From Bradyrhizobium sp. DOA9 (GTDB lineage: Bacteria > Pseudomonadota > Alphaproteobacteria > Rhizobiales > Xanthobacteraceae): a stretch of DNA of 64,000 bases. The DNA is taken from assembly GCF_000617845.2 (NCBI RefSeq), contig NZ_DF820425.1, positions 2,345,725 through 2,409,724 of the forward strand. Reading direction: 5' to 3'. Under the pieces are notes generated by a model. The model had not been told where the DNA came from, made no database searches, and worked only from the letters and a program-made list of their open reading frames with translations. Position 1 is the first letter of the stretch; every line of letters starts with the position of its first letter. Positions 1 to 9,128 of this stretch are shown here, piece by piece. The position numbers and the translations under genes were made by a program.

Positions 1-1
1 C

Positions 2-412
2 GTTCTGTGGTCGCCGGCCTTCTTCGGCGTCAAGCCGGATTGCATCGTCAAGGGCGGCACCATCGTCGCGGCGCCCATGGGCGATCCCAACGCCTCGATT
101 CCGACGCCGCAGCCGGTGCACTACCAGCCGATGTTCGGCGCGTTCGGCAAGGCGCGCACGGCATCCTCGGTGGTGTTCACGTCGAAAGCCGCGATCACCG
201 GTGGCCTCGCGCGCAAGCTCGGCATCGAGAAGAAGCTCTATGCCGTCCAGAACACCCGCGGCAAGATCTCCAAGAAGAGCATGATCCACAACGACGCGAC
301 GCCCAAGATCGAGGTCGATCCGGAAACCTATGAAGTGCGCGCCGATGGCGAGCTCCTGACCTGCGCTCCGGCGGAGGTGCTGCCGATGGCGCAGCGATAT
401 TTCATGTACTGA
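2..412 (+). CDS. ureC: Urease subunit alpha, C-terminal part (partial)
   Basis: This is the C-terminal 136 residues of the catalytic nickel subunit of urease, which hydrolyses urea to ammonia and carbamate in the cytoplasm. The frame is open from the window edge ([13 protein letters not shown]) and continues through the typical UreC tail [13 protein letters not shown] and a C-terminus ending in RYFMY. The active-site and nickel-binding part lies upstream of the window. It is followed by an ABM-domain gene and then ureE, ureF and ureG on the same strand, so it is the last structural gene of a urease operon. The identification is firm from the conserved tail; only the 5' end is missing. Confidence 0.95.
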   Translation, partial: VLWSPAFFGVKPDCIVKGGTIVAAPMGDPNASIPTPQPVHYQPMFGAFGKARTASSVVFTSKAAITGGLARKLGIEKKLYAVQNTRGKISKKSMIHNDATPKIEVDPETYEVRADGELLTCAPAEVLPMAQRYFMY

Positions 413-542
413 AATAGCGCCTCAACGCATGTCCCAGGCGAGGGTCCGGGGACGGCTTTTTGCGGTTTTGCGTTCGGTCCCGCCTGGTCTAATGTCCCGC
501 CCGGTATCGTAACCTTCAGAAGAAAAGCCGGGAGGATTTCTC

Positions 543-842
543 GTGATCTACGTCGTTGCCACCCTGACCATCAAGCCCGAGACGCGCGCCGAATTCATCG
601 CGGCCGCCATCGCCTGCATCAAGGAGACGCGGAAGGAGCCCGGCAATATCGCCTACGATTTGCACGAGAGCGTCACGGACCCTGCCAAGATGGTGTTCGT
701 CGAGCAGTGGGAGAATATGGAGGCGCTGGGGCCGCATCGCGCTGCCGAGCACATGAAGACGTTCGGCCGCGTGGCGGTGAAATGCTTCACGGCGCCGCCG
801 AAGATCGAATACATCACGCCCGAGAAAGTCGAAACGCGGTAA
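543..842 (+). CDS. Putative quinol monooxygenase (ABM domain)
   Basis: A 99-residue protein of the antibiotic biosynthesis monooxygenase (ABM) family, which forms small dimeric ferredoxin-like folds. The family pattern is visible: [12 protein letters not shown] at the N-terminus, an [12 protein letters not shown] segment and the [11 protein letters not shown] motif, with the whole domain filling the protein. It starts at a GTG preceded by a good GGGAGG site. It sits between ureC and ureE on the same strand, with 130 bp before and 13 bp after, so it is probably co-transcribed with the urease genes. It has no known role in urease maturation. Substrate unknown; many family members act on quinols or aldehydes, others have no known enzyme activity. 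Confidence 0.8.
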   Translation: MIYVVATLTIKPETRAEFIAAAIACIKETRKEPGNIAYDLHESVTDPAKMVFVEQWENMEALGPHRAAEHMKTFGRVAVKCFTAPPKIEYITPEKVETR

Positions 843-855
843 AGAGGTACGACGC

Positions 856-1461
856 ATGATACGGGCGACGCAGGTCAGGGGACAGCACCGCTTCACGGAA
901 GCGCCAGCGGATACGGTTGTGCTCGATTTCGACGACCGGCACCGCCGCCGCATGGCGATGACCGGAACGCGTGGCCTCGAGTTCCTGCTCGACCTGGAGC
1001 ATGCCGTCGCGCTGCGCGGCGGTGATGCGCTGGTGCTGGAGGACGGAAGGCTGATCGAGGTGGTCGCGGCGCCCGAGCCGCTGCTGGAAATCCGCGGCCG
1101 CGATCCGCACCACCTCGTCCGCGTCGGCTGGCATCTCGGCAATCGTCATCTGCCGACCCAGATCATGGCCAAGGCCCTGCGCATCCGCCGCGATCACGTC
1201 ATCGAGGCGATGGTGAAGGGCCTCGGCGCGCGCGTGATCGAGATCGAGGCGCCGTTCGATCCCGAAGGCGGCGCTTATGCCGATGCCGGCCACGCGCATG
1301 GAAACGACCATGCGCATCACGATCACGACCACCATCACCATGACCATGGCCACCACCATGGCTCGCACGACCATGGCCACGAGCACCACCATCACCATGA
1401 CGAGCATTGCGATCATCCCGATCACCATCACGGCCACAAGCATGCTCATGACCACGAATGA
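856..1461 (+). CDS. ureE: Urease accessory protein UreE, nickel metallochaperone
   Basis: UreE delivers nickel to apo-urease together with UreD, UreF and UreG. Residues 1-75 form the peptide-binding N-terminal domain and about 76-145 the metal-binding domain, including [10 protein letters not shown], with the conserved His at the dimer interface. The last 56 residues (146-201) contain 31 histidines plus Asp and one Cys, a strong nickel-storing tail like that of Klebsiella UreE but longer. At 201 residues it is longer than the usual 150-170 because of this tail. The 3' end overlaps the start of ureF, which suggests translational coupling. Identification is firm. Confidence 0.95.
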   Translation: MIRATQVRGQHRFTEAPADTVVLDFDDRHRRRMAMTGTRGLEFLLDLEHAVALRGGDALVLEDGRLIEVVAAPEPLLEIRGRDPHHLVRVGWHLGNRHLPTQIMAKALRIRRDHVIEAMVKGLGARVIEIEAPFDPEGGAYADAGHAHGNDHAHHDHDHHHHDHGHHHGSHDHGHEHHHHHDEHCDHPDHHHGHKHAHDHE

Positions 1462-2170
1462 GCCGGTCGGCACCGGTGATCTCGCCGAGGGCGAGGCGGC
1501 GGCGCTGTACCGGCTGATGACGTGGCTCTCGCCGGCGTTCCCGGTCGGCGGCTTCTCCTATTCCAGCGGCATCGAATGGGCGGTCGAGGCCGGCGACGTC
1601 ACCGACACGACGACGCTGGCGGATTGGCTCGATGCGATGCTCGCCGACGGCTCCGGCTTCTGCGACGCGACGTTTCTGGTCCACGCCTATCGCGCCACGG
1701 AATCGGGCGAGACGGCCGCTTTGAACGAGATCGCCGAGCTCGCGAGCGCCTTCGTGCCGTCGCGCGAGCGGCAGCTGGAGACGACCTCGCAGGGCCGTGC
1801 CTTCATCGACATCGCCCGCGCCGCGTGGGATGCCGACGGACTGGATGCCACGGTCGCGGCATGCAGCGGGCCATTGGTCTATCCCGTCGCTGTCGGTGTC
1901 GTTGCCGCGAGGCACGCCGTGCCGCTGGCGCCGACGCTGCACGCCTTCCTGCATGCGCTGGTCTCGAACTGGATTTCTGCGGCGAGCCGGCTCATTCCGC
2001 TCGGCCAGACCGATAGCCAGCGTGTGCTGGTGAGACTGGAAGCCGCCGTCGCTGCCACCGCCAATCGCGCGTTGAAGGCAACCTTGGATGATCTCGGCAG
2101 CGCAACGTTTCGCGCCGATCTCGCCAGCTTGCGGCATGAGACGCAATATACCCGCTTGTTTCGGTCGTGA
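1448..2170 (+). CDS. ureF: Urease accessory protein UreF
   Basis: UreF is part of the UreD-UreF-UreG complex that loads nickel into urease and gates UreG GTPase activity. The protein shows the family opening [22 protein letters not shown], followed by the all-helical body and the segment [13 protein letters not shown] near the C-terminus. I chose the ATG at 1448 (240 residues; a second ATG lies at 1442). The longer upstream open frame runs through the ureE histidine tail and is a low-complexity Thr/Met shadow. The gene overlaps ureE by 14 bp and is followed by ureG after 39 bp. Confidence 0.93.
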   Translation: MTTNEPVGTGDLAEGEAAALYRLMTWLSPAFPVGGFSYSSGIEWAVEAGDVTDTTTLADWLDAMLADGSGFCDATFLVHAYRATESGETAALNEIAELASAFVPSRERQLETTSQGRAFIDIARAAWDADGLDATVAACSGPLVYPVAVGVVAARHAVPLAPTLHAFLHALVSNWISAASRLIPLGQTDSQRVLVRLEAAVAATANRALKATLDDLGSATFRADLASLRHETQYTRLFRS

Positions 2171-2209
2171 GCGGTGCGGCCGTCAACTCATCAGGAGAGA
2201 ACAAGTCAC

Positions 2210-2833
2210 ATGGCGAAATCTCACGGTCCCTTGCGTGTCGGTGTCGGCGGTCCGGTCGGGTCGGGCAAGACCGCGCTGATGGACCTGCTCTGCAAGACCA
2301 TGCGCGAGCGCTATGACATTGCGGCGATCACCAACGACATCTACACCAAATGGGATGCGGAGTTCCTGGTGCGTTCGGGATCGCTGACGCCGGATCGCAT
2401 CGCCGGTGTCGAGACCGGCGGTTGTCCGCACACCGCGATCCGCGAGGATGCCTCGATGAATCTCGCTGCGGTCGCGGACATGCGTGCCAAGTTTCCCGGA
2501 CTTGACCTCGTTCTGATCGAATCCGGCGGCGACAATCTCGCTGCCACTTTTTCCCCGGAGCTGGCCGACCTCACCATCTACGTCATCGACGTCGCCGCCG
2601 GCGACAAGATCCCGTCCAAGGGCGGCCCCGGCATCACCCGCTCCGACCTCCTGGTCATCAACAAAACCGACCTTGCGCCCCATGTCGGCGCCTCCCTGGA
2701 GAAGATGGAGACGGACGCCAGGCGCATGCGCGGCGAACGTCCCTTCGTCATGACCAACCTCAAGAAAAGCGAGGGGCTCGACCGAATCGTCGGCTTCATC
2801 GAGGCCAAAGGCGGTCTGAAACGGGCTGGTTGA
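2210..2833 (+). CDS. ureG: Urease accessory GTPase UreG
   Basis: UreG is the SIMIBI-class GTPase that powers nickel insertion into urease. The 207-residue protein has the P-loop [11 protein letters not shown] at about 15-25, the metal-binding motif CPH in [14 protein letters not shown], the ESGGDNL switch region, and the guanine-specificity motif NKTD. The ATG at 2210 has a CAGGAGAG ribosome site; an upstream GTG at 2174 would add twelve non-conserved residues. It is the last gene of the urease operon here. About 265 bp without a recognisable gene follow before the sensor kinase, and I see no clear terminator in that gap. Confidence 0.95.
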   Translation: MAKSHGPLRVGVGGPVGSGKTALMDLLCKTMRERYDIAAITNDIYTKWDAEFLVRSGSLTPDRIAGVETGGCPHTAIREDASMNLAAVADMRAKFPGLDLVLIESGGDNLAATFSPELADLTIYVIDVAAGDKIPSKGGPGITRSDLLVINKTDLAPHVGASLEKMETDARRMRGERPFVMTNLKKSEGLDRIVGFIEAKGGLKRAG

Positions 2834-3098
2834 CCGGACGCGACCAGTTGGCGCAGGCACTTTTCGCCGTTAACGCCTTGGCCGCGCCGCAACCGATGGA
2901 ACAAATTTCGGACACGGCGATTAACTACCTCCGGCGCCCGGGGCGAATTCATCCCGGCCACACCATCGGCCGGGCGGATTAAGCTTTTCAGGCGACCAAG
3001 TTGCGTACCGATGCCTCCTCCTTCATTATCTCCGCCACTGGGGTTTACCCTGCTTCGGCCTGTGGCCGTTCGAGCGGCGTTCATGTGCTCCGTGTTCA

Positions 3099-4787
3099 TT
3101 GCCGACCTCCTGCTTTCGCCTGAGTAATCGCGTGGTCAGGCTGGGTTTCATCATCGGCTTCATCGCTCTGCTCGGGGCCTTGCTCTCCGGGCTTGCGGCT
3201 TATCGCGTCCACGACCAGGAGCTGGCGCTGGACCGGATCGCGCTGGCGCGCGCGATCGACGTGCATGCGAGCCTGGTTCAGGACCGCTTGACCGAGCGGG
3301 AGCTGCTCGCGCGTGTCGCCTCGGGCCTGTTCCGCGCGCCGTCGGTGATCAAGCCGAACATGCTGGAGCCGCTGCGCTCGGCGATCTACGCCTTCAAGAC
3401 CGACTTCGTGGTGGCCGGCTGGGTCGCCCGGCTGAAGCCGAACGAGCTTGCGGCGGCGCAGGCCGCCATCGCCGGCGCCGGCTTCCCGAATCCGCGGATC
3501 CGCTCGTTTGACGACAGGCCGATCAATCCTGCCGATGTCACCCAGCCGATCGACGTGCTGCTGGATCTCGAGCCGCGCAGCAACGAGACCAGGACGTTGC
3601 CCGGCCGCAGCTACGATCAGGATCCGGTTCGCAGCGCGATGCTGACGCGCGCGCGCGCCGAAAAGAGGTCGGTTGCCTCGGACCCGGTGCCGTTGATCCG
3701 CGGCAACGGTCCGGTCGGCATCATCGTGGCCGCGCCCGTCGTTCCCGAAGGCGCGACGGAGCCGGCCGGCTTCGTCACATTTTCCTACGAGCTCGCCTCG
3801 CTGATGCTGGCCAATGACGACATGTCGCTGTTCGCGGTGGCGCTCAGGGATCCGCGCAAGGACGGCGGCGAGCTGATCGCCAACGATCAGGGCGTGGTCT
3901 CGACGCGGATGGCGGCGGACGGGCCGGCGCCGTCGGCGACGCGCACGGTGAGCTTCGGCGGCCGCGACTGGCAGCTCGGCTATTACGCGAAGACCAATTC
4001 GGTGCGCCGTGCCGAGCAGACCGCGATCATCGTGGCGGCGATCGGCTTTGCCATCACCGCAATGGTGTGCGGCCTGTTCGGTTATGTCGCCTACAACAAT
4101 CTGCGGCTCAGCCGGGAGATCCAGGTCAGGATCGGCTTCGAGCGGCGGTTGACCGCGGTCATCGACGAGCTCAATCACCGCGTCAAGAACATCCTGGCGG
4201 TGATCCAATCGATCGTGACGCGCACCTTGCGCCACGGCTCGGACATCGACATCGCGCGCGAGCTCCTGATCGGGCGCATCCACGCCATGTCCAACGTGGT
4301 CTCGCTGCTCAGCGAGAGCCAGTGGCAAGGTGTCAAGTTGAAGGGCCTGTTCGAGGCGCGCGCGATCCCGCATGCCGATCGCATCGCGGTCACCGGTCCC
4401 GACATCGCGGTCAGCGCGCGTGCGGCGCAGAGCCTGTCGCTGCTGTTCTTCGAGCTCGCCTCGCATTCCGACGAGGGCCTGTCGCTGGTCGGCAAGCACC
4501 CGCACATTACCGCCAACTGGACGGTGACCGGCGAAGACGGCCACGAGGTCTTCCATTTTCGCTGGGAGGAGTTCAACACCAGCGAGGCGACGCGCCGACC
4601 CGATTCCGATTTCGGCCTGATCCTGCTCGACCGCGTCGCGCCCGAGGCGCTGGGGGGCACCGCCAAGCGCTTCTTCACCGACGTTTCCTACGTCTATGAA
4701 TTGACCGCGCCGATGGAGACGGTGGTCGACATGACCGAGCGCGACCGCACCGACAGGATCTCGGCGCCGGTCAGGCCGGTGCGCTAA
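3099..4787 (+). CDS. CHASE-domain sensor histidine kinase, HWE-like, degenerate ATP-binding domain
   Basis: A 562-residue membrane sensor. There is a transmembrane segment at about 15-35, a periplasmic CHASE-type sensor region at about 60-290, a second membrane segment at about 308-332 and a short cytoplasmic kinase. The phospho-acceptor box ELNHRVKNIL is intact (His about 360) and a WEE motif recalls the HWE family. The N-box reads FELASHSDEG, where family members have ELATNA-KYGA, so the magnesium-binding Asn is missing, and the glycine box is also poor. The TTG start at 3099 is uncertain; a GTG at 3132 is an alternative. No response regulator lies nearby. The stop codon overlaps that of the convergent TetR gene. 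Confidence 0.8.
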   Translation: MPTSCFRLSNRVVRLGFIIGFIALLGALLSGLAAYRVHDQELALDRIALARAIDVHASLVQDRLTERELLARVASGLFRAPSVIKPNMLEPLRSAIYAFKTDFVVAGWVARLKPNELAAAQAAIAGAGFPNPRIRSFDDRPINPADVTQPIDVLLDLEPRSNETRTLPGRSYDQDPVRSAMLTRARAEKRSVASDPVPLIRGNGPVGIIVAAPVVPEGATEPAGFVTFSYELASLMLANDDMSLFAVALRDPRKDGGELIANDQGVVSTRMAADGPAPSATRTVSFGGRDWQLGYYAKTNSVRRAEQTAIIVAAIGFAITAMVCGLFGYVAYNNLRLSREIQVRIGFERRLTAVIDELNHRVKNILAVIQSIVTRTLRHGSDIDIARELLIGRIHAMSNVVSLLSESQWQGVKLKGLFEARAIPHADRIAVTGPDIAVSARAAQSLSLLFFELASHSDEGLSLVGKHPHITANWTVTGEDGHEVFHFRWEEFNTSEATRRPDSDFGLILLDRVAPEALGGTAKRFFTDVSYVYELTAPMETVVDMTERDRTDRISAPVRPVR

Positions 4788-5392
4788 CCTTTCGGTCGCA
4801 ACACCAGATCGACGAGGCTGCGCGCGTAGCCAGGTGTGATCGGCGCGATACCGAAGATGTAGCGGTAGAACAGGCTGCCGTAGATCGCGTCATAGAGATT
4901 CTCAGGGGGACCCTCGGCCTGAATGCTGCCGTCCTTCTGGCCGGCAGCGATCATGTCCACCAGCGCGTCGCGGCGGAATTGCAGGTACCGGGCGTAGAAC
5001 AGCTCGGCCGAGCCGGTCTTGGAGATGCATTCGGAGACGACGGCAAGCTGGACCTTGCCGAACTCGCCCTGGAGCGCCTCGGCATAGGCGACGGCGTGGC
5101 GCCGCGCGCGCGCCGCGGGCGTCCCGGCGCTCGCGGGCGGCAGCGGCAGCATCTGTGCGGCATGATGGAGGAAGGCGTCGATCAATAGCGCTTCCCGCGA
5201 CGGCCACCATTTGTAGATCGTCATCTTCGACACGCTGGAGTGGCGCGCGATCGCATCGATGGTGGTGGCGGCAAGGCCGGTGGTCGCCATCAGCGCATAG
5301 GCGCTTTCGAGGATGGCGTTGGTGGTCTCGATCGACCTCGGCCGGCCGCGCCGGGGCGCGCGCTCCGCCTCTTCACGCCCGTCTTTCGCCAT
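4784..5392 (-). CDS. TetR/AcrR family transcriptional regulator
   Basis: A 202-residue one-component repressor. The N-terminal helix-turn-helix domain (about 20-65) contains RGRPRSIETTNAILESAY, TTIDAIARHSSVSKMTIYKWW, typical of TetR. The C-terminal ligand-binding region looks like the TetR_C_33/AefR-like type (GEFGKVQLAVVSECI, then FRRDALVDMI). The ATG at 5392 is preferred; upstream GTG/ATG starts would add a proline- and arginine-rich extension. It converges on the sensor kinase with a 4-bp overlap. It shares its strand with opgC upstream (96 bp). The target is unknown. Confidence 0.85.
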   Translation of the reverse strand: MAKDGREEAERAPRRGRPRSIETTNAILESAYALMATTGLAATTIDAIARHSSVSKMTIYKWWPSREALLIDAFLHHAAQMLPLPPASAGTPAARARRHAVAYAEALQGEFGKVQLAVVSECISKTGSAELFYARYLQFRRDALVDMIAAGQKDGSIQAEGPPENLYDAIYGSLFYRYIFGIAPITPGYARSLVDLVLRPKG

Positions 5393-5488
5393 CGCCACGC
5401 CCGGTCTCCTCACGCAGAGACCCGGCATAGCGCAGCGGCGGCATTCGGCCTAGCAGAATCGCATGCTTTTTGGCCTAAGCGATGAGCT

Positions 5489-6631
5489 CTAGGCCTGCTG
5501 CCGCAGGGCTGCCGGCAGATCCTGCCGCTTCGACCAGGCGATGTAATAGGCGAGCCCGGTCATCGCCGCGAAGCCGGTGATGCTCACCACCACCTGCATC
5601 ACCACCAGGTTCGGCCCGGTGATCAGGATGAGGTGGCCGGCGAAGGACAGGAACACGGCGACACAGAATACCGCGAGCCATTCCTCACCGCATGCGATCA
5701 CCGCTTGCAACGGTCTCCATCTCAGGCCGGGGTGATCGGCCGGAATGAGATGGGTGGCAATGAACGCGAGGGCGAGGAAGTGAACCACGCGATAGGGCGC
5801 GAGGTTTTCCTTGTCGGTCGGCGCGATGCTGTTGAGGAGCGGATCCGGCAGGTAAGCGGACAGCGCCGGCGAATGGCGCATCATGGTCACCGCCATCGCG
5901 AAGACCAGATAGGCGCCGGCGAGGATCCGCAGCCAGGACATGCCGCGCAGCGCACGCCCCGGCGCGCCAGTGACGGCGAACCAGCCGCCCAGCACCATCA
6001 GCAACTGCCAGCACAGCGGATTGAAGGTCCATTCCCCGTCCGGATAGATCCGAAAATTCCAGCCGAACCAGCGTGCGGCAAGATACAGCGCGACCGATGC
6101 CGCCAGCGTCAGGTTCGGTCCCCGCAACAGTCCCCACAGCGCGAGCGGAAAGAACGCCATCAGCGGGATCATCAGCTGCAGCAGGTCGAGGTTCAGCGGC
6201 TCTTCCTGAAGCACGAGACCGCGGATCAGGATGCGCAGCGGGTGCTCGAGAATTCCGGAGATGTTGTATTGGTGGATGATCTCCGGCGCCATCGATTGCG
6301 AGGCGACATAGGCGATGGCGTCGATATAGATCACGAACAGCACGACATAGGCGGCATAGAGCCGCCAGACCCGGCGAAAGACGCGCGTCGCCGCGACCAC
6401 ATAGCCCCGCTCCAGCGCCATCCTCCCGTGGATGATGGCGACGCCGTAGCCCACCACGAACACGAACAGGTCCGCCGCGCCGCTGAAGCCGAAGTTCCGC
6501 AGCGTCAGCAGGTTGACGACGTTGTTCGGAATATGGTCGACGAATACGGACCAATTGGCGATGCCGAGCGTCAGATAGAGCCTGGCGTCGTGCTGGAATG
6601 CGGCGAGGTTCGCCTTCACGGACGGTTTCAT
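5489..6631 (-). CDS. opgC: OpgC family membrane protein (periplasmic glucan succinyltransferase-like)
   Basis: A 380-residue polytopic membrane protein with about ten hydrophobic segments. It resembles the OpgC family, which attaches succinyl groups to osmoregulated periplasmic glucans in alphaproteobacteria. Recognisable segments are RLYLTLGIANWSVFVDHIP, where OpgC-type acyltransferases have a conserved His and Asp, and the following NLLTLRNFGFSGAADLFVFVVGY. It stands alone on the minus strand. No glucan synthase is seen in the window. Function is assigned by family; I cannot tell which acyl group or glucan is used. Confidence 0.8.
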   Translation of the reverse strand: MKPSVKANLAAFQHDARLYLTLGIANWSVFVDHIPNNVVNLLTLRNFGFSGAADLFVFVVGYGVAIIHGRMALERGYVVAATRVFRRVWRLYAAYVVLFVIYIDAIAYVASQSMAPEIIHQYNISGILEHPLRILIRGLVLQEEPLNLDLLQLMIPLMAFFPLALWGLLRGPNLTLAASVALYLAARWFGWNFRIYPDGEWTFNPLCWQLLMVLGGWFAVTGAPGRALRGMSWLRILAGAYLVFAMAVTMMRHSPALSAYLPDPLLNSIAPTDKENLAPYRVVHFLALAFIATHLIPADHPGLRWRPLQAVIACGEEWLAVFCVAVFLSFAGHLILITGPNLVVMQVVVSITGFAAMTGLAYYIAWSKRQDLPAALRQQA

Positions 6632-6813
6632 TGAGTAAAATAGCTTTTGGAATCAGGATGATGCTTTTAGCGGCAACCGCCTGCCCATCCGAGTAGCGTT
6701 TGCGTGAGCGGCCAGGCAATCGCGCCGAACGGCGCAGAAATGCGGCCCTCGCCTGCCATCGAATGAGGATAGATGCGCCGAAAGGACTTGCGACGAAATT
6801 TTCCAACCGCTGC

Positions 6814-7269
6814 CTACTCGGCAGGCTCGGCCGACGCCTCGTCGGACACGCCGGCGCGGCTCGCCAGGATGCCGAGGGCGACGCCCCCAATGGCCAGGAT
6901 GGGCAACAATCGTTTCACTCCGATGGCGCGAACGATCTGAAGCCCGGTGGCGAGCAGCATCGGATCTGCGAGCATGCTTTGCGCGGCCGATTTCGCGGCG
7001 CGCTCGGCCGCGATCTGGGCGCGCTTCTGCACCTCGCGCTTGTAACCCCAATAGGATCCCGCCGCGGCCAGGGTCAGCAGGAAGAAGATGCCGGCGCCGG
7101 CAAGACAAGCCTGCACCGGCCCGAATTTCTGCAGCACCCAGATGAAGACGGCGGCACAGAGGAAACCTGTCGTCACGAGCAGCGCGAAGGCAGCGCCTGC
7201 GGCGAGGGAGGTCAGCCGAACCGTCGTGCCGGTGGATGCACTGATGCCGTCAATGATGCGCTGAAACAT
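6814..7269 (-). CDS. Holin-like two-TM membrane protein
   Basis: A 151-residue membrane protein with two adjacent hydrophobic segments at about 20-75, a basic cytoplasmic-looking stretch (WGYKREVQKRAQ) with a coiled AAERAAKSAAQ helix, and a third hydrophobic segment near 120-140. It resembles the phage-holin-superfamily membrane proteins found next to DUF883 genes, but I cannot assign a function. The ATG at 7269 has a good GAGGAGC site. It lies 88 bp downstream of the DUF883 gene with no promoter-like sequence seen between them, so the two are probably one operon driven from the EcfG-type site at 7768. Confidence 0.65.
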   Translation of the reverse strand: MFQRIIDGISASTGTTVRLTSLAAGAAFALLVTTGFLCAAVFIWVLQKFGPVQACLAGAGIFFLLTLAAAGSYWGYKREVQKRAQIAAERAAKSAAQSMLADPMLLATGLQIVRAIGVKRLLPILAIGGVALGILASRAGVSDEASAEPAE

Positions 7270-7357
7270 GGCCTTGCTCCTCAATCCCCACCAGCCGAAG
7301 CGTCACGGGCCCACAGCGGCGATGTGCCGCCGCGGCATCAATTGGGCGTCGACCTCC

Positions 7358-7729
7358 CTAGCGACGCCAGGCGATGCCGATCAGGAAGCCGATCCCGAGC
7401 GCCAGCCCGACGGTCGCGAGCGGCCGCTGCGTGATCGCGTCTTCCAGCGTCTCTTCGATCGAGCCGTAGGCGTCTTGTGCAGCTTCCATCATCGCGCTGC
7501 CGCGCTCGGACACGTCGTCCATCGCGGAATCCATGTTCTCGCGCGCCTGGCGATAGCCGCGACGAGCCTGCTTGCTGGTGGAGTTGGCGAAAGTATTGAG
7601 TGCGTCGGTGATCTGGTCGGTGAGGGCGGCGATATCGCTTTTCACGGCTGCTACATCCTTTTCGAGGCGGTCTCGGGTGGCTTTGTCGGTCCAGTCTCTC
7701 ATCCCGGCTTCGGCATTGGGCGTGGACAT
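7358..7729 (-). CDS. DUF883/ElaB-like membrane-anchored protein
   Basis: A 123-residue protein of the DUF883 (ElaB/YqjD) type. It has a long amphipathic helical region with MKSDIAALTDQ-like heptads (about 20-95) and a C-terminal glycine-rich membrane anchor (TVGLALGIGFLIGIAWRR). Such E. coli proteins are stationary-phase, inner-membrane, ribosome-associated factors. The start has a GGAG site. A perfect EcfG-type promoter lies about 40 bp upstream, so general-stress induction is likely. Confidence 0.8.
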   Translation of the reverse strand: MSTPNAEAGMRDWTDKATRDRLEKDVAAVKSDIAALTDQITDALNTFANSTSKQARRGYRQARENMDSAMDDVSERGSAMMEAAQDAYGSIEETLEDAITQRPLATVGLALGIGFLIGIAWRR

Positions 7730-7767
7730 CGGGAGCTCCGAACTGTTGGCGGCTGAGATGGGCGGAG

Positions 7768-7792
7768 AACGTTTCGTCGCGAGGTAAGTTCC
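7768..7792 (-). promoter_or_regulatory. EcfG-type (general stress sigma factor) promoter
   Basis: On the minus strand the sequence is GGAAC, 16 bases, CGTT, an exact match to the alphaproteobacterial EcfG consensus. The -10 element lies about 40 bp upstream of the DUF883 start, a sensible distance. Function is inferred. Confidence 0.75.
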
Positions 7793-7807
7793 GTTCGCTG
7801 AAACCGG

Positions 7808-8920
7808 TCAGGCTTGCGGAAGCTGCGGCGAATTCTCCGGCAACAGGTGATCCTTCAGGATCAGCGCGACGATCAGGAGCGGCGATGACAGGAACGCGCC
7901 CATCGGCCCCCACAGCCAGGTCCAGAACGCGAGCGCGAGCAGCACGGCGAGCGCGTTCAGGGCGAGCCGCCGGCCGATGATCGTCGGCGTGATGAAGTGT
8001 CCCTCCAGGAAGGTGAGGCCGCCGAAGGCGAGCGCGGCCATCAGGCCGCCGCCGATGGTCGGAAAGGCGATCAGCCCCACCACCACCAGCACCGCGAACA
8101 TCGCCACCGGTCCGATGATCGGAATGAAGTTGAGCGTGGCCGCCAGCGCGCCGAGCCCGGCCGGATTGGGCATTCCGGTGACCGCGCAGATCAGGCCGGT
8201 GGCGACGCCGACGCCCACATTGATGAGGGTGACGGTCAGCAGATAATTGCCGAGATGGACCTCGATCTCGTTGAGTATCCGGAGCGTGCGCAGCCGCGCG
8301 TCGTGATCGCTGAAGGTCATGATCATGGCCCGCCGCAGGTCGCGCCAGCTTGCGATGAACAGGATCAGGGTGACGAAGAACAGCAGGAATTCGGTAAAGG
8401 TCGGTGACAGGAATTCCAGCGTCGGCTGCACCCACTCGATCTTGGGCATGTGGAGGCTCGGCAATCCCTCCGAGCCGCCGAGCATGGTTTGCATCTCCCG
8501 CCAGAGCGCAAGCGGCCGGTCGAACACGTGCAGCTTGTCCTTTAGTTGCGCGCCGAGCTCCGGCAGGCGCGTGCTCCACTCCATGACCGGCGAAGCGATC
8601 AGCGCCACGACGAAGGCGACCACCGCGGTCACCGCGATCACGATCAGCACGGCGCCGAGGCTACGCGGGACCTTGTAGCGCTCGAGAAAGCCTGCCGCCG
8701 GCGAGAGCATTGTGCCGGTGACGAACGCCATCACGACCGGCAGGAAGAACGCCCTGCCGACATAGAGCACGGCGACGATGGCAATCAGCAGCAGTCCGGC
8801 CAGCGCGAACGCGACGAATTCAGTGCGGCGGATCACCGGCGGCAGCTCGACATGGCTCTCTGGGAGCGGGTCGCCTTCGCTGTTGCCGGAAATCAGACGT
8901 TCACTGGGTAGGACGCGCAC
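7808..8920 (-). CDS. AI-2E family transporter (permease)
   Basis: A 370-residue polytopic inner-membrane protein of the AI-2E transporter family (PF01594), named after E. coli TqsA; other members are sodium/proton antiporters or unknown exporters. It has paired N-terminal membrane helices (about 35-90), a periplasmic insert with a coiled helical stretch (about 115-170), and a C-terminal membrane bundle with the conserved FIPIIGPV and LAFGGLTFLEGHFITP segments. It starts at GTG with a GGGAGAG site. A near-consensus EcfG site lies upstream. The substrate cannot be told from sequence. Confidence 0.85.
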   Translation of the reverse strand: MRVLPSERLISGNSEGDPLPESHVELPPVIRRTEFVAFALAGLLLIAIVAVLYVGRAFFLPVVMAFVTGTMLSPAAGFLERYKVPRSLGAVLIVIAVTAVVAFVVALIASPVMEWSTRLPELGAQLKDKLHVFDRPLALWREMQTMLGGSEGLPSLHMPKIEWVQPTLEFLSPTFTEFLLFFVTLILFIASWRDLRRAMIMTFSDHDARLRTLRILNEIEVHLGNYLLTVTLINVGVGVATGLICAVTGMPNPAGLGALAATLNFIPIIGPVAMFAVLVVVGLIAFPTIGGGLMAALAFGGLTFLEGHFITPTIIGRRLALNALAVLLALAFWTWLWGPMGAFLSSPLLIVALILKDHLLPENSPQLPQA

Positions 8921-8973
8921 AATATCTCTCCCGCACGGAATCCGCGATCCGCGCGCCCATTGATGACCTGATT

Positions 8974-8998
8974 AATGCTTGGGCGGCGCGCTGGTTCC
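8974..8998 (-). promoter_or_regulatory. Near-consensus EcfG-type promoter
   Basis: On the minus strand GGAAC, 16 bases, CATT: one mismatch from the CGTT -10 element. It lies about 54 bp upstream of the AI-2E transporter start. Weaker than the exact sites nearby. Confidence 0.4.
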
Positions 8999-9057
8999 AT
9001 CGCGGCTTCGTGAACAGTCGCTCGCTTGACTGTGACGTCGCTGCCGCACGCTACGCC

Positions 9058-9083
9058 GGAACTTCGATCCGTCCGGCGGAGTT
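9058..9083 (+). promoter_or_regulatory. Near-consensus EcfG-type promoter
   Basis: GGAAC, 17 bases, AGTT: one mismatch from consensus, about 46 bp upstream of the L,D-transpeptidase start. It lies back-to-back with the site for the AI-2E gene. Confidence 0.4.
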
Positions 9084-9128
9084 TGTTGGAGCAGCGCATC
9101 ACCTGATGCACATCCAACGGGGCAGCTC

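Noticed and set aside
1277..1447. Upstream extension of ureF by 57 residues
   Set aside because: It is a Thr/Met/Ile-rich read of the ureE histidine tail in another frame, with no family match.
2834..3098. Possible gene between ureG and the sensor kinase
   Set aside because: No frame with family features and a ribosome site; minus-strand frames here overlap ureG as shadows.
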